Shown here: one piece after another, positions 62,691 to 64,000 of the stretch
Layout of the letters: each line of letters begins with the position of its first letter
Numbering within the stretch: the stretch's first letter is position 1
Source of the DNA: an uncultured Alistipes sp.
Lineage (GTDB): Bacteria > Bacteroidota > Bacteroidia > Bacteroidales > Rikenellaceae
Reading direction: 5' to 3'
Length of the DNA: 64,000 nt
Assembly (NCBI GenBank): GCA_910584485.1
Contig: CAJUAV010000002.1
Span: 189,179 to 253,178 of the forward strand
Program-made: the position numbers and the translations under genes
Notes under the pieces: model-generated
Database searches by the model: none
Told to the model about the DNA's origin: nothing
Seen by the model: only the letters and a program-made list of their open reading frames with translations

Positions 62691-64000
62691 CTACTCGGCC
62701 ATCAGGATCTCCAGCATCTTGATGGCAGCGGTCGAAATCTTCGTACCGGGGCCGAAGATGGCGGCTGCACCGTCGCGGTAGAGCTCGTCGTAATCCTGTG
62801 CGGGGATCACGCCACCCACGATGACCATGATGTCCTCGCGGCCCAGCTTCTTGAGCTCGGCGATGATCTGCGGCACGAGCGTCAGGTGACCTGCGGCCAG
62901 CGACGACACGCCGACGATGTGCACGTCGTTCTCGACGGCCTGCTTGGCCGCCTCGGCGGGCGTCTGGAAGAGCGGCCCCATGTCGACGTCGAAACCGATG
63001 TCGGCATAACCCGTCGCTACGACCTTGGCACCGCGGTCGTGTCCGTCCTGACCCAGCTTGGCGATCATGATACGCGGCTGGCGGCCCTCCTTCTTGGCAA
63101 ACTCGGCGCACATCTGCTTGGCGCGCTCGAAGCTATCGTCGTTTTTCACTGCTGAACTGTAAACACCCGAAATGGAACGAATCACTGCCTTGTAACGACC
63201 CACGACGACCTCGCAGGCATCCGAGATCTCGCCCAGCGTGGCGCGCACCTTGGCCGCCTCGACGGCCAGTTCGAGCAGGTTGCCCTGCTTCGTGCGCACG
63301 CACTCCGTGATAGCGGCCAGCGCCCGATCGACGGCGGCCTGATCGCGGTTCGCGCGCAGCTCGGCCAGACGCTTCACCTGGCTCTCGCGTACGGCCGTGT
63401 TGTCGACGGCCAGGATGTCGATCGGCGCCTCCTTCTCGAGACGATACTCGTTCACGCCGATCACCTTCTGTTCGCCAGAGTCGATGCGCGCCTGCGTGCG
63501 GGCCGAAGCCTCCTCGATGCGCATCTTCGGAATACCCGTCTCGATGGCCTTGGCCATACCGCCGAGCTTCTCCACCTCCTGGATGTGCTCCCACGCCTTG
63601 TGGGCGATCTCGTTCGTCAGCGACTCGACGTAGTACGAGCCGGCCCACGGATCGACCTGACGGCATACGGAGGTCTCCTCCTGGATGTAGATCTGCGTAT
63701 TGCGGGCGATGCGGGCCGAGAAATCGGTCGGCAGGGCGATCGCCTCGTCAAGGGCGTTCGTGTGGAGCGACTGGGTGTGCCCCAGCGCGGCGCCCATCGC
63801 CTCGATGGCCGTACGGGCCACGTTGTTGAAGGGATCCTGCTCCGTGAGCGACCAGCCCGAGGTCTGCGAGTGGGTGCGCAGCGCCAGCGACTTGGGGTTC
63901 TTCGGATCGAACTGCTTGACGATCTTCGCCCACAGCATGCGCGCGGCGCGCATCTTGGCGATCTCCATGAAGTGGTTCATGCCGATGGCCCAGAAGAACG
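62691..64000 (-). CDS. mutA: Methylmalonyl-CoA mutase large subunit, C-terminal part (5' end outside window)
   Basis: 436 residues are visible; the frame stays open to the window edge ([23 protein letters not shown]), so the Met at 63980 is internal. The TIM-barrel end has [28 protein letters not shown] and [10 protein letters not shown]. The C-terminal B12-binding domain (last about 135 residues) carries the DxHxxG motif as DGHDRGAK, with the base-off His, and ends in a Rossmann-like fold ([21 protein letters not shown]). It interconverts methylmalonyl-CoA and succinyl-CoA in the propionate pathway of gut Bacteroidales. The symbol follows the family's common use. Confidence 0.94.
   Translation of the reverse strand, partial: FFWAIGMNHFMEIAKMRAARMLWAKIVKQFDPKNPKSLALRTHSQTSGWSLTEQDPFNNVARTAIEAMGAALGHTQSLHTNALDEAIALPTDFSARIARNTQIYIQEETSVCRQVDPWAGSYYVESLTNEIAHKAWEHIQEVEKLGGMAKAIETGIPKMRIEEASARTQARIDSGEQKVIGVNEYRLEKEAPIDILAVDNTAVRESQVKRLAELRANRDQAAVDRALAAITECVRTKQGNLLELAVEAAKVRATLGEISDACEVVVGRYKAVIRSISGVYSSAVKNDDSFERAKQMCAEFAKKEGRQPRIMIAKLGQDGHDRGAKVVATGYADIGFDVDMGPLFQTPAEAAKQAVENDVHIVGVSSLAAGHLTLVPQIIAELKKLGREDIMVIVGGVIPAQDYDELYRDGAAAIFGPGTKISTAAIKMLEILMAE

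Overview
The window is a GC-rich stretch of a Bacteroidales chromosome, most likely Alistipes or a close Rikenellaceae relative. The evidence is a SusC/SusD pair with a hybrid two-component regulator, Bacteroidota promoters (TTTG, about 20 nt, TAnnTTTG), Bacteroidota-only families (DUF5683, DUF4923, OstA-like) and a B12-dependent methylmalonyl-CoA mutase. The genus is an inference. Most of the window is core chromosome with dense operons. The AT-rich segments at about 7.3-8.8 kb and 49.0-49.7 kb stand out as acquired DNA.

Layout. 0-3.4 kb: tgt (3' end), LptF/LptG-type permease, PASTA protein, RluD. 3.5-7.0 kb (minus): DUF456 protein and a double-length M16 peptidase. 7.2-8.8 kb: tRNA-Gly(GCC), a broken integrase, a non-coding stretch and a small membrane protein. 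8.9-27.5 kb: a polysaccharide/glycoside utilization locus, with a divergent hybrid two-component sensor, carboxylesterase, SusC, SusD, two CE1-like esterases and two GH3 enzymes. 28-33.5 kb (minus): NadK, UppS, BamA and two Skp/OmpH chaperones. 33.5-36.6 kb: PdxJ, a tRNA nucleotidyltransferase-like protein, a TsaC/Sua5-type protein. 36.7-42.7 kb (minus): OstA-like protein, two SurA/PpiC-type proteins, a CPBP protease. 43.2-49.0 kb: ParA, ParB, DUF5683, MltD-like transglycosylase, MnmE. 49.0-49.7 kb: an AT-rich islet with one DUF6650-like gene. 49.7-50.7 kb (minus): HTH regulator and membrane protein. 50.9-59.2 kb: NadB, MazG-like, OPT transporter, PepT, NadE, DUF4923. 59.6-64 kb (minus): ClpC-type ATPase and the C-terminal part of methylmalonyl-CoA mutase.

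How the genes work together. The utilization locus looks built to import an acylated glycoside, de-esterify it with up to three esterases and trim it with two exo-acting GH3 glycosidases; no endo-glycanase is present. UppS, BamA, Skp, OstA, SurA-like and LptG-like products all serve the cell envelope. NadB, NadE and NadK cover three steps of NAD(P) synthesis but are scattered.

The strongest unusual signals are four. (1) An imperfect copy of the last 18 bp of mnmE, the att site used by SGI1-type islands, lies 745 bp downstream of the gene and brackets the AT-rich islet. (2) Two arrays of a promoter-carrying repeat lie about 10 kb apart in opposite orientation, each immediately upstream of a gene. 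(3) A second family of dispersed GC-rich repeats flanks clpC on both sides. (4) A duplicated perfect palindrome lies at the promoter of the small HTH-regulator operon.
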